Positions 1-13,575 of a DNA stretch of 64,000 bases are shown one piece after another. The stretch covers positions 248,001-312,000 of the forward strand of contig CP021233.1 of the NCBI GenBank assembly GCA_003999685.1, written 5' to 3'. The DNA comes from Taiwanofungus camphoratus. Taxonomy: Eukaryota > Basidiomycota > Agaricomycetes > Polyporales > Taiwanofungaceae. Numbering within the stretch: the first letter of the stretch is position 1; every line of letters begins with the position of its first letter. Both the position numbers and the translations under genes were made by a program. The notes below the pieces were generated by a model, which saw only the letters and a list, made by a program, of their open reading frames with translations, did no database searches and was not told where the DNA came from.

Positions 1-1319
1 TCTTTGCATGGCAAGACGTAGACGAGGCTCACGGAAAGATCCACGTAGTATTGCCACGATACAAACGTAATGTACTTTTCTCTCCTGCAGGAACCACATC
101 AACCAACCACAGGTAATTCCGTCGCAAACGAGGGACCAGATCGCAAACTACTGATCGATCGTGCCACGGACCTGGTCTTGTCAATGCTGCGAGTGAACCC
201 GGTCCACCTTCACAATTATGCCGCGAAAGGGATCATGCTTACCGTTGTACCCTAAGCGGTCTTACGTGCACGGTCTCCTCGAAAGCAGTAGGTACATCCA
301 GGCCCTGTAAGCAGCGCACACGACGACTTGTGGCTGATGAATGTTCGTTAGTAGCCCAGGGCACGAGTCATGAGGACAGAGGACAGAGGACAGACAGCGC
401 TGGTGCTGTCATCCGGCCTGCGAGTGTGAACGCCAAGCAAGGCCCAAGCTGTCAAATTGTGGAACCAGACCCGACGCAAAGACAAATCCTGGTTGCTGGA
501 GAAGATAGATAAATGAAGGACGCAATCAGGGTGATGCGATGATGGTTATTTGCGCCGACATTCAGGGATCTGATATTCTACATCATGTAAGTTAGGAGAC
601 CGAAAGTTGCATTCGAAACCCTGTCAAGCTCATTAGAGCTGGCCATACATATCGTCAGTTGGCGAGCGAACATTTTCACAAACGTCAAACGAGCATCAAT
701 AACTTGACTTACAGTGTCATTAAGCGGACAAAGCACCCGAGTGGTAAGTTGTTTTCCACTCGAGGTTGATGATCCACCGGACTCAATTCAGCAACAGTCT
801 GACACCAGTCGTCCCAACCCCGAAGTACGTGTTCCATACACTATCCTCCATATGAGAAGAAAGCGCCTTCAAGCTGGAACGTATCCGTGAGGCGCTGACA
901 AGACGCAAAGTTCCGGTTGGACGAGAAGTACCCTCTTGGCACGACGATCAACAGACACAAACCGGTGAGCCAGGTCTTACGGCGATGATCAGACATTCAA
1001 ATAGCGGGCGTGCGTTTGAGATGGCCAACGGTAGAACTCGCCTTATGCTGTCGAGCTGTCACGGTGCTAGCTCAGTTCCTGTACATTTTCTGAGAAGGTC
1101 TACTAACACCAGCATGAAACCTAAGTCGTGGCTGTCAATCGCAAGGTACAGGAGCGGTCTCGCACCTCCGGCAAAGTGTTCGCCGTGATCTCCGGGCTTG
1201 AGACTCTCCTTGGCTTCTTACTTCCGGCAACTTTCCGACGGTCTACAACCAATAGGATTCGACCAATACACGGAAAGCACACATGAATACACCACAACAA
1301 CAGAGCACCAGAATCCCCG
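1..1319. other. No recognisable gene
   Basis: Mixed-composition DNA with normal CpG content. The longest open frames are about 60-110 codons, overlap on both strands and show no family resemblance or spliceable continuation. The only structured item is a short tandem repeat at 372-392. I see no tRNA, no conserved domain and no terminal repeats. Confidence 0.5.
372..392. repeat. Short tandem repeat, 3 x 7 bp
   Basis: Three consecutive copies of GAGGACA. It is too short to be more than a minor microsatellite and no function is implied. Confidence 0.8.
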
Positions 1320-2985
1320 AATATAGGTGAGGAGGTGATGTCCCAATTTGCCCAATTTTGATTCAAACAATCAGACAGTACATATTCCCCAAAACAGATT
1401 TTTATAGCCTCATGCTTATTTTTTCTAATTGACTTGTCAAGGCTGCACTCCTTGAAGGGCATGCTGTGTAGCTGGGCTCAATCATGTTTGGTGGCTACTG
1501 TTTACTGAACACACTGATTATTTTTTCAAGATTGCTAATCTACAGTACAAAAGGGGGAGATAATGGATAGTCAAAAATTATCTCTAGTGAGCAATGCTTG
1601 TTGTTAGTAGATAATTTGTACTTGGTCTGAGAGTCCCTTATTTATGAGCAGTATAGAGAAGGAAGTGAAAAATAAACTAAAGATCCTTTTATTTTTTCTT
1701 TTAAACTGCTTGCCCAGTTTGAACATTTGCTGTGGATACCCTCTTAGAGTGGTTCTGCCAGTGGTTTCCTTGAAATCTGTACCTTTCTGCTCAAGAATCT
1801 CAGTGGAGGGTTGAATCAGTCCAAGGTCCTCATTGCTCAATGTGAGTGGTCCTGTCCAGAGGGTTGCAAGTACCTCTGCTATAGAGGTTCAACTGGAGTA
1901 GATTGTTCTTCTCCCTTTTTTTCTTGAGTCTTCTTTGCCAGGCAATAGCTCTGCAGACTATTGCCAGAAATCATCTCATCCTTCCAGTGTCTCTTATCCT
2001 TTGATCAATGACTAATGATATATACTTGTAGTCAAGTAATTTTCCTCTGCCAGTCCCTTTCTTTAAAAATGCTGATCTTATCCAATCCTGCCAATGAGGA
2101 CATTGACGAGGGCCTGATTTCTTTTTGTTTGTTTGTTTGTGTTCTGGTTCACTATCTCTGAGATAGAGTTTGAGAAATCTTGTTCTAATGTTACAGGAAT
2201 GTCTGTATCTGTAAGTAACTCCTGATGATGGGGAGTTGTTGTGCAGTTAAATATTGGATACTCAAGAAGTCAGTCTAGCTGACAACAAGTGTATGTCTAT
2301 ATAAGTCTTCAATCATTAGCCCAACAGTTTCAAAGGATTGCAGGCTAAGCTGTGTCATCTTCCCCTTGTGTAGTTACAAAAAAATAGATGGTCTGAAAAG
2401 ACCCATTAAATAGACAAAGGTATCAGGGCCTAGGCCCAGTTCATAAAGTACAAGATACTAGATAGTAATGAAGGAGGACAAGGTTGAGATACTCCACAGT
2501 GAGCTGACCCCTTAAATACTATAGCAGATGTAGGGCAGATCAGCACTCTCTCTCATGGATGTCAGAATCTGTGTCTACTAAATGTCTATAAGTCAGAGGC
2601 CTGAATGACCCCTTCTGAGTAACAACAGTCCATGGCTAAGTGGATAATGATCAGCCCATCAGGATTGATGGTGATAATTGTAAGTGTACACAACTCACTA
2701 GTCCATTAGAGTGAAATCCATATTAGTATCACCTTGTAACAGTGCACAAGCACACAACAATCTTCTGGTTTCTGGGACTGTCAGCTGACATTCTGCTGAC
2801 TGTTGTGTATATTTAAACATGAATGAGAACTTCAGACACTGCCAAGTCAGTGGGGAAAACATTTACATCCAAAACTTGGATCAAGTGAAGAGAGCACTTT
2901 ATTAGAGCATATTCACAACCAAGTTCAAATAGGACCCCAAGCCAATCAGAGACCATTATTTGCCTATGTTTTCCTTTTTTGCTCG
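1320..2985. other. CpG-depleted, AT-rich block without identifiable gene
   Basis: Reading the block base by base I find one CG dinucleotide (near 2107) in about 1,660 bp, although GC is roughly 40 percent and CpG is frequent on both sides. TG and CA are abundant. This is the footprint expected of long-term CpG methylation followed by deamination, which in Agaricomycetes is mainly aimed at repeats. No coding similarity, terminal repeat or tandem structure remains that would name the original element; short frames are interrupted on both strands. The right edge falls within the MITE at 2905-3011. Confidence 0.75.
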
Positions 2986-3011
2986 GGTTCGAACTGGGTG
3001 CGAATACACTC
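2905..3011. mobile_element. MITE copy A (TA-flanked, TIR, 107 bp)
   Basis: The ends form an imperfect inverted repeat of about 25 bp (left GAGCATATTCACAACCAAG, right end read in reverse GAGTGTATTCGCACCCAG), flanked by TA on both sides (2903-2904 and 3012-3013). A related copy lies at 7430-7537. Length, TIRs and a TA duplication fit a Tc1/mariner-like miniature element with no coding capacity. CpGs in its left half are replaced by CA, while three in the right half survive. Confidence 0.75.
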
Positions 3012-3013
3012 TA

Positions 3014-3917
3014 TTGTCAGGCTATGGAACTGGACACATAACCGGCATGGGACCACAGATATTGGGGTACCCCAAAGGCGACGCCGACGAGTGTGGTGCC
3101 CATGGTTCGAAGAATGAGCAGCTTATGAAGTGGAACAACAAAGTACGACGAGAATCTTCGCCATCAGTTTTCACCCCTACAGCGCGGCGGGGGAAATAAC
3201 ACCGAGACCTCAAACGCCCACATAGCCCCATATGGGCAGCGCCTACACATTCGCGGACAATCAGATAGCAGCCTCAAGGACACCCAGACAAATGGACAAG
3301 CAAACGCCAGAGATTGGGCGGGAGATACAGCCAGTAATATGACCATGACATCGCAGCCGTCAACGACGGAACTTCTGAGTATAAGTCGGACATTCGTCAG
3401 TCCAAAATGGATTAATTGTAAATGAGCTGCAGCAGATTGTGCGGACTTTGATGTGCCTGGAGGTGAATTTTCGGAGCTACCCAGCGCATGAGAATTGCAT
3501 GAGCAGCTGAGAGTAAGCTGACCTGCGGCCGAATGGCTGAACAATCACATCGTTCCTCCCACAGTGGCATGTCCTGGCGCTCAAACTGCACAGAACAGTT
3601 GCGGTTGGCAAGGAGAAAGAAGATCCTGGGCAGCATCGTGCGGTGTGCGAGTCGTATTCCATGCGGACGTCGAGGAGGAAGGCAAAAGTGGGAAATTCCC
3701 ACGCCTCAGCTGTGGTGGCGTAAGCGGCAGGGCGGGGCGCGAACCTTCTTTGCCTCCCACCGCCCCCGACGAAATCTTAGTCGCGGTCAGTCAACTTTGT
3801 TTTCAAACTTTACTTGTATTTTTGCTGACGTCGTCCATATGGTCGCCCCTTCTCATCTTCCGTGTCCCCTGCGATGTGCCCGATGCCGCCACGATGTAGC
3901 ATTGCAGCCCCTGCGGC
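3014..3917. other. Upstream region of the WOPR gene
   Basis: Intergenic or 5' leader sequence with pyrimidine-rich tracts near 3740-3900. Overlapping frames on both strands have no family signal. WOPR genes commonly have long leaders, so much of this may be promoter and 5' UTR. No clear TATA box is placed correctly. Confidence 0.4.
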
Positions 3918-5342
3918 ATGTCCCACGACCCCCATCAGTCGTCCAACTCTGGTAACACCGCCCCCGCCAACACATGGACCGAGCCGCCGTGGTCCGGCTG
4001 GATCGAGACGACCGGCGACGCCCTTCTCATCCTCGAGGCCGCCCGACGTGGCCTAATCCCCCGCGTCACCCGGCGCCTAGTTGACTCGGAGCGCAAGATG
4101 ATCACCTCGGGCTCCGTCTTCGTCTTCGACGAGGACGAGAGCGGCATCAAGCGCTGGACGGACGGCTTCTTCTGGAGCCCCAGCCGCATACTTGGCAACT
4201 TTCTCCTGTACCGCGAGACAGAGAAGAGAGGCGCCGGGCACAGGAGCGCTCGTGCGGAGCAGAGCGCGCCCTCGGATACCAACGAGCAGCCGCAGTACAC
4301 CGCCGAGGGCGTGAAGACGGAGGGACAGACGCTGAGCCGGCCGAAGAGCGAGGCCAACCGTCTGGGCATCGACCGACACCGTGAGAGAAGCCTGGTCGGC
4401 AGCCTCACGAACAGCTACAAGTTCAAGCCTGGAGGCATGATGAAGAAGGTTCGTTGGTGCGATGTATCATAGTGTGGCGTTTGCCAATTCCGTCTCCAGA
4501 CGTTCTCCTTGACCATCGGCGGCGTCGCCCAGCATCTCATCTCATATTACAAAATCGAGGATGTCGAACAGGGTCGCCTTCGTTCGCCGTCGACACTCCC
4601 CGAGTTGGCGTCTCTCGATATCAGCCCCGAGTACCTCGACAAGACCCATTTTCGCAACCCACCCAAGGTCGAAATCGGGGTGGACGGCATCCCGCGCTAC
4701 CGGGGCGAGGCGGACGAAGTCGACACCTCGCCACACCTGCTGCCAGCGCCGCTGTCCTCGGGCTTGCCCCTCTACCCCGACGCAGAGCCCTCGCACAAGC
4801 GAGGGAAGCGCTACGATCCATATGGCGCCAACCCACCCAAACGCTCGCGCAAATCTAAAAGCACCTCGGCAAGCCAGGACGTGGCTATGGGCGACTCGCA
4901 GGCGCAGTCGCTCGCCGTGTCCGTCCACCAGCCCCAGCCCGGCTACCCGGACGCCGGTGGGAACCCGGCCATGCCGCACTACGCACCGTACAGCTACTAC
5001 CAAATGCACCCGAACTACGTCCCGGCGCCCATGTACTCGCCAGGGCCGTACGCCGCTCTGCCGCCGCCGACGGGATCGCCGCTGCCCCCGCAGAGCCCGC
5101 CGCCGGGGCAGCCGCAGCAGCTCTCGTACACGGGCTACGCGGCGCCCCCCGCAGAGCCGCCTGCCCAGGCGCAGATGTATCCGCCGTATTACGCGGCACC
5201 GCACGGATACGCAGCGTATCCCGGTGTCGCCTGGCCGCATTATGGGTACCCGCCCCAGCCCCAGCCCGCACCGCCTCAGGCCGGCACCGCGCAGAGTGCG
5301 GCCACTGCGGAGGACGGCGACAGCCAGGATGTCGATGGCTGA
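3918..5342 (+). CDS. WOPR-domain (Gti1/Pac2 family) transcription regulator
   Basis: Two exons, 3918-4448 and 4500-5342, give 457 residues in a clean phase. Residues about 20-95 hold the first half of the WOPR box: the DALLILEAARRGLIPRVTRR stretch, then DEDESGIKRWTDG and WSPSRILGNFLLYRE. The second half crosses the 51-nt intron with a loop rich in charged residues between (KPGGMMKK joined to TFSLTIGG, then HLISYYKIEDVEQGRLRSP). The family (Wor1, Ryp1, Sge1, Pac2) binds DNA and acts as a master switch of morphology or development. The C-terminal half is low-complexity, rich in Pro, Gln, Tyr and Ala, after a basic stretch (KRSRKSK) that could be a nuclear signal. The start is the first Met before the conserved block. 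Which paralog (Wor1-like or Pac2-like) cannot be told by eye. Confidence 0.93.
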
Positions 5343-5819
5343 TCATGCGTGTGTCTTGTTGTGCCTGCTGTCACCGTTGTCTGTTCGTGTAGAGTGTACA
5401 TATAGGATATCCCAGTGGGTCTTGGTTGTATGATTGCGTTTCCGGTCTTTGCAGTGGGCGCCTTGGACACTGCTTTTCTCCCTGTATGTCGTACCTCGTC
5501 GTTCTGCCTCTCGTCGTTGCGTTCACCCTATGATACGTCCTTATATACCACACTTCTGTGATTACTTTTACTGTACGTTGCGCAGGTTCCGTCTTGCCGC
5601 TTTCGATGGCTCGTGTATGTGTATCGCTTAGTCTCTGCCAGGATATCGTCATGTACTTATGTCTAGTTTACAATGTTCCGTTGGATACTCTGGTGTACAT
5701 ACAACTGGGAATTACATTGGAAAAGGACTGAATACCATTGAGCGAATCTCCAATGGTGTATATACGACCGAGTGAAAAAAGCATGGAGGCTGATTCTTGA
5801 AAGGGAAAAACAAAGAAGT
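5343..5819. other. 3' region of WOPR gene and intergenic spacer
   Basis: T-rich downstream sequence of the WOPR gene running to the 3' end of the tRNA-Phe gene on the opposite strand. No further gene is seen. Confidence 0.5.
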
Positions 5820-5915
5820 TGCCAAGAGGGTGGCTCGAACACCCGACCTCCAGAAACACCAGACAGTGTGAAAGAAAGCTTCAGTCTGTTGCTCTCCCAG
5901 CTGAGCTATCTCGGC
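5820..5915 (-). tRNA. tRNA-Phe (anticodon GAA) with 23-nt intron
   Basis: On the minus strand the 5' acceptor arm GCCGAGA pairs with TCTTGGC. The D arm (GCTC/GAGC), anticodon loop CTGAAG and T arm GGGTG-TTCGAGC-CACCC are all present. The anticodon GAA lies at 5880-5882. A 23-nt intron (5856-5878) sits at the canonical position after nucleotide 37, leaving a 73-nt mature body ending in discriminator A; CCA is not encoded. With this fold positions 27 and 43 are A and G, a mismatch at the base of the anticodon stem; the other stem pairs form. The T-run expected for Pol III termination was not clearly located. Confidence 0.9.
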
Positions 5916-6084
5916 ATTGTAGTCTACTATAAGAAAGATTCTCTATGTATCAACATCACCTGTAACGATCGCTCCTTGCGCGGCGCACTCGCACTCACAA
6001 CCAGGTCGGGCCCAGCTGGCATATCATCTCCCTTAGCGGCCCATGCTCTCCCCCGTCAGCCCTCTCACCCACATCCGCCACCAT

Positions 6085-7057
6085 GGCTTTTCACAAGGTT
6101 GAAGTCGGGCACGTACGACCTCGGGTTCAAGGCGGCGCCGGGGTGCGGTCAGCGGCGCAGATGGCGGACGTCTGGCCTCGTTCCCGATCGTGCTGGTCGA
6201 GGACCCGTTCGCGGAGGACGACTGGGCGGCGCGGGCGGCGTTCATGCGGCGGGCCGGCGGGGGCGGGCGTCGAGATCGTCGGCGACGACCTGCTGAGCAC
6301 CAACGTGGGCCTGGTCGCGCGCGCCGTGGACGCCGGCGCCTGCAACGCGCCGCTGCTCAAGGTCAACCAGATCGGCACCGTCAGCGGGGCGATGGACGCG
6401 TGCGCGTGCGCGGTCTCTCTCCTGTGTCCGCGCGCGGCTTGCTCATGCTCCGACTCTTGCCGCCCTTGACTTGTGCTGCGCCGACCGCCCGGCGTCGCCA
6501 GCGCGCACGCCGCCTTCCGCGCATCCTAGTCTGTCTTCGTCTCGCACCGCTCTGGCGAGACGATGGACGACTTTATCGCCGACCTCACTGTCGCGCTCGG
6601 CATGGTGCGTGCTCTTTTCTGTGCATCTCGTTTGGGTCGTTCCGGTCTTTGCCATTCCGTCCGGGCTTGTCGGTTGGGGAGTCTGCTGCCCGGGTCTTCA
6701 AGGTTGCCTCGTCGGGCTTGCTTTCGAGCCCCCGCCCCGGTGGTCTTTGTTGGCACGACCAACTGTCCGCCGTCAAGGGCACACGCTGGCGTCCTCCGGC
6801 CTCCCACGCCGGCTGTCTCCCTCCTGACCCTTCAGGCGTGTTTCCCTTTTCCCCGCACTCCGCGCTCATGCCATGGACCGCACGCCGACCCCGCGTGTCG
6901 CGCACGGGGCCATCTGAAGTCCGGCGCGCCGGCGCGCGGGGAGCGCGTCGCCAAGTACAACCGGCTGCTCGAGATCGAGCGCGAGCTCAAGGCGGCGGGC
7001 AAGGACGCACGGTATGCGGGCGAGGGGTTCAGGGAGTGCGCGCGGGGGCAGGTGTGA
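6085..7057 (+). pseudogene. Enolase C-terminal half, frameshifted pseudogene
   Basis: Blocks matching the enolase TIM barrel occur in order but in different frames: [12 protein letters not shown] (near 6105), [24 protein letters not shown] (near 6187), then [20 protein letters not shown] and [16 protein letters not shown] to about 6400, [20 protein letters not shown] (6548-6604) and KSGAP to GEGFRE (6920-7035). At least three frame changes are needed. The N-terminal domain and the first metal-binding aspartate are absent, as is a short stretch between GAMDA and SHRSGET. Retained gaps with splice-like edges (for example a GTGCGT after 6605) show it came from an intron-bearing genomic copy, not a retrocopy. 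A functional enolase gene must lie elsewhere. Transcription is not expected to give an active enzyme. Confidence 0.85.
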
Positions 7058-7429
7058 TGCGCGGGGCACTGGACGCTGAGCCGTGGACAAGGGGGATTGT
7101 CATTTGGAAGTGTGGGCGAGGATCAGGGTGTACGATATGATATGTGCGGCGTGTAATACTTAGTGTGTCCCGTTCTAGTGTATTGTTATGAGCAAGTGAT
7201 GTGCGGATGGGTCCTTGCCAGCATCGCGAGAGGACCTCAGGAGATGGTTGAATGGCTCTCGCTCGAACTTTTACTTCACTTTATTCAAAGTCGGTCACCT
7301 GGCCGAGTCGAATCAATGTAAGGTGGTTTGCGATCAACAAATACATCCAGGGAAACCTGTTCTGGAGATGTTTTGAACGTGGAGTCTCAAAACCAAATTT
7401 CTGTATCCACAAAGTTTTTACATAGAATA
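7058..7429. other. Spacer downstream of the enolase pseudogene
   Basis: Intergenic sequence up to the second MITE copy. No gene or conserved structure recognised. Confidence 0.5.
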
Positions 7430-7537
7430 GAGCGTATTCGCAGCCAAGTTCGAATTGGGCCCCACACCAATCAGAGACCGTTATTTGCGCATTTTTTTCC
7501 TTTTTTGCTCGAGTTCAAATTGGGTGCGAATACGCTG
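7430..7537. mobile_element. MITE copy B (TIR, 108 bp)
   Basis: Same element as 2905-3011: left end GAGCGTATTCGCAGCCAAG, right end in reverse reading AGCGTATTCGCACCCAA, a shared central stretch (CCAATCAGAGACC, then a T-rich run with CCTTTTTTGCTC). The left side is preceded by TA (7428-7429); the right flank is TG, so one target base or the last TIR base has changed. CpGs are intact here, which makes this copy the better guide to the original sequence. Confidence 0.75.
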
Positions 7538-7723
7538 TGTGTTGCTGTGGTTGAATTGGATTTCGCAGGGGGACTGACGTTGCGCGAGAGGGTGACGTCA
7601 TATGCCCCATTGCAAGTCCTCCTACTTAAGCACTCACCCGCAGGCCATGGCACTGCACCTCGCAGAAGCAAGCCGAAGACCCTCTTCAGACTTGCCAGAA
7701 CACACAGCCCGCCGCCTCACACC

Positions 7724-7982
7724 ATGTCCGAGCGCGCCGCCCTCCCGGACGACACCGCCGTGCACTCGCGCGCCGACCTCCCGCCCCCGCGCGACCGCCG
7801 CAAGGCCACCCGCCCCGTCGCGCCCCCGCTCGCGCACACCCCGCTCCGCCGCGTCACCTACGCGCTCGCCGCCGCTGCCGCCCTCCTCGTCGCCTTCTAC
7901 GCGTGGCGCCTCGTGCAGTGGAAGCGCGACGTCGGCGGCTGGACCAGCCTCGCGCTCGGCCGGCGCCCGCCCGTGCCCCACC

Positions 7983-8016
<34 letters not shown>

Positions 8017-8440
8017 AAATTACGGAGGGCACGGAACCGCGGACGCGAACGGCGCAGGCGGGGCGCACGCGCACGCGCCGACGGTGGAAGACAGGATCGG
8101 CGAGCTCGCCGCCGCGCTCGGCGTCCCCTCCACGGACCTCGCCAGCGCCATCGCGGGCGCTGTGCGCGCACACGTCCCGCCCGCGAGCCTCTCCTCCGTC
8201 GCAGCGCACGAGACCGGGTGAGCAGCGTCCCCTCCCCACGCAGACGCGCGCGGGGCTGATCTCGTCGCCTGCTGTCACAGCGACGCCGCGGCGTACCTCG
8301 TCGACCCTGCAGCGGTCTCCGAGGCGCAAAAGCAGCGCGAACCGGGAGCGACAGCGAGCCGCGGGCTCAAGGCTGCCGAGAGCGCGTTCGAGGCGGCCGT
8401 CGGGCTCGACGAGCCCCCGAGCGATCCAGACCAGGCATAG
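7724..8440 (+). CDS. Small single-span membrane protein with QN repeat
   Basis: Two exons, 7724-8217 and 8281-8440 (62-nt intron), encode 217 residues. After a Pro/Arg-rich N-terminus there is one hydrophobic segment at about residues 45-60 (YALAAAAALLVAFYAW), followed by a basic residue cluster, so an N-in/C-out or type III topology is possible. Residues about 88-99 are six QN pairs encoded by a hexanucleotide repeat. Downstream is an alpha-helical region around VEDRIGELAAALG. No family is recognised. High GC and third-position GC match the neighbouring EF-G gene, which supports coding. A TA-rich promoter is not obvious; the upstream MITE copy ends about 190 bp before the start. Confidence 0.65.
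7985..8014 (+). repeat. In-frame hexanucleotide microsatellite (CAGAAC)5
   Basis: Five perfect CAGAAC units followed by the variant CAAAAT give the QN tract of the membrane protein. In-frame hexamers change length without shifting the frame, so length variation between strains is likely. Confidence 0.9.
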
Positions 8441-8642
8441 GAGGTTGATTGTCGTGGGTGAGATGGAGCGGAGACGGACCAGGTTCCGTATATGCGCCGC
8501 AGGACCACATCATTTGGGTCGCTCATGCAAATCCAATGCTGTCAGCAATCGAGCAGGTAAATGCGGAGATATGACTGAATGCAAATGCCAGAAAAAATAC
8601 ACCGAGATCTATGTATTATACCGATAGCACGATAGGATGAAT

Positions 8643-11677
<3,035 letters not shown>

Positions 11678-13575
11678 ACCACAGACTCAACAAGGGGCAG
11701 TCTGCGAGTTTGCTACTTGCGACCAGCGAAGATTGACTGAAAGTGGTAGCAGTCGACTTGCACTGCAAAAATTCCAGCCGTTTGCCCGCGATAGCTAGTC
11801 AATTATTATATTATGTAATAAATAAGATCTAGAGTAGATTCGTTATAATATACACTGCATCCGAGACGCTCACACGGACTCCAAGGCCCAACAAGCCGAG
11901 ATGAGAAGGATGTTTAAGATGGAGCCTATCACCTTACTCTGCAATGTATCTCTTGTACCACATGCCGAACCAGCAGCCCCAACCACCAGTCACATTTTAC
12001 ATTAAGTGGGGCTTGGTTCTACATCAGCCACTGATTGTAATGAATCTACTCTTTTAATTTGTTACTGACAACTTGCTTGCAGTAAATATACCCGACACCG
12101 GACCAGTGCTTGTGCACCGGTTCACAGCAGACTTTCTGTTGCATGCACCATCCATCCATACTATTTGTTGTTAGCAAGTCTTTGGAAACCATCAACTACC
12201 TCAACAGACGCAACAGAACTGTTTCTGATAGCGTATAGTGCGTGGTCCGATCAACAATCTCCTTCAGGACAGGAGGGACATGACGACGAATTCCGAATCT
12301 CCTTACTTAGGAATGAGAGCAAAAACACAGCCATCCGGTGTTGACTTCTACTGATCAGCCATATGGTTCTGACGCTAATTGCCATCTGCACAATCCTCTC
12401 ACATTCCCCACTTCCCAAGGCGTACGGATCCAGAACTGTCATGTCACACTCGTGCGCGATCAGCGGTCAGCTTGCGATCGACATCTCTGGGATATTGGGA
12501 GCCCAAAGGTTGCAACGTTGAACGTTGAGATCTCAGAAGCCATTTTAAGCATTCACTTGTGCATATGGGCATATACATACTTGGGTGAGATAGGGCAGTT
12601 CTCGAGGTAGACCAGACACGGGACGACATGGCAGTTACGACAATCATCTAACAAGCTCTTGTAACCAACATCATTCCCTCTTCAAAGCTCAACGTTCAAC
12701 ACCCAGTAGTCGCTGCCAAGGCCCTACTCACCTACGCAGGACCCTGCCATTCATACACCCATTTTGAGGCCTGCCAGCACGCGGGTGACTGCGCCTCTGT
12801 TCGAGTACGTGTCCCGAGTACCGCATGCAGGCCTTGATCGAGGTCCTTTGTCCATGCGCTCGCCCATCTTACCTGGGCCGCATTGACACTCTGGGTTCGC
12901 GACGTGGGTCGCAGTGGCTATCCCCCTCCTGCTTGTCCCGCTACAATACCGCCATTCTAGCCGACGCAGACAGCGTGGGTGAAGGTTGTGCGGGATTTTT
13001 CCCCCCCGCCTCCGGTTCGCTCGGTGTTGCACTCCGCAAGCCTGCTCTCCTCCCTGTGCAGCTACTGACGGAGTGCCGACAAGAACCCATGCAAACCAAG
13101 CCTGATTCGCAGCGCGCTGCCACACGCAGCTTACACTTACTACTGCCGCATTGCATGTGCAAAAAAAAGTACAGAGCGAGTACCATAAACATCGTAATTG
13201 ACAGAGCGGCAGGTTTGAAAGCCTGCTCCCAGTAATGCATCGGCTGTGTCGAAAGTACCTTCACTCATTCTAAACGAGTAAGGGTACGTAGAATATACCA
13301 CAGATTTGAGGCCAAAGGCAAATTACGCATACAATTTGCAATATGATACCGACATCCCTCTCAATGAAGGGTGCATGAATGTTCGATGAGAACGCTTGAC
13401 AATAAGAACATTCTGCGGAACACTGGGTAAAGGACAGGCGTTCTCAAAGAGCGTAAGAGGTCCATATAGCGAACCATATATAGTAAGGATCCGCATGTAT
13501 CTATCCGAGCGAAGCTCCCCGACAACGAGGCTCGCAACCCTAAGAGAAAATGGAAACCGGGCGTCTCACTGGTCC
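11678..13575. other. Intergenic, no confident gene
   Basis: About 1.9 kb with AT-rich sequence near 11800-11860 and ordinary composition beyond. Frames of up to about 136 codons (12825-13235) overlap frames on the other strand and show no family signal. The motif TGAACGTTGAG occurs at 12519-12529 and in reverse at 12688-12698, and again near 32960. Confidence 0.45.

Noticed and set aside
1320-2985. Horizontal transfer as the explanation of the AT-rich composition
   Set aside because: The specific loss of CpG with excess TG/CA points to deamination of methylated CpG, not to a donor of different base composition.
4542-5433. Long frames of 230-290 codons on both strands over the WOPR gene
   Set aside because: They are shadow frames of a GC-rich second exon; the WOPR reading matches the family and joins in phase with exon 1.
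7602-8627. A 341-codon forward frame and a 231-codon reverse frame over the small membrane protein
   Set aside because: Both are Arg/Pro/Ser-rich products of high-GC DNA read out of frame. The 217-residue reading has a clear span and a good intron.
12751-13264. A 136-codon forward frame and a 124-codon reverse frame
   Set aside because: They overlap on opposite strands, have no domain and no leader or splice context; likely chance frames.
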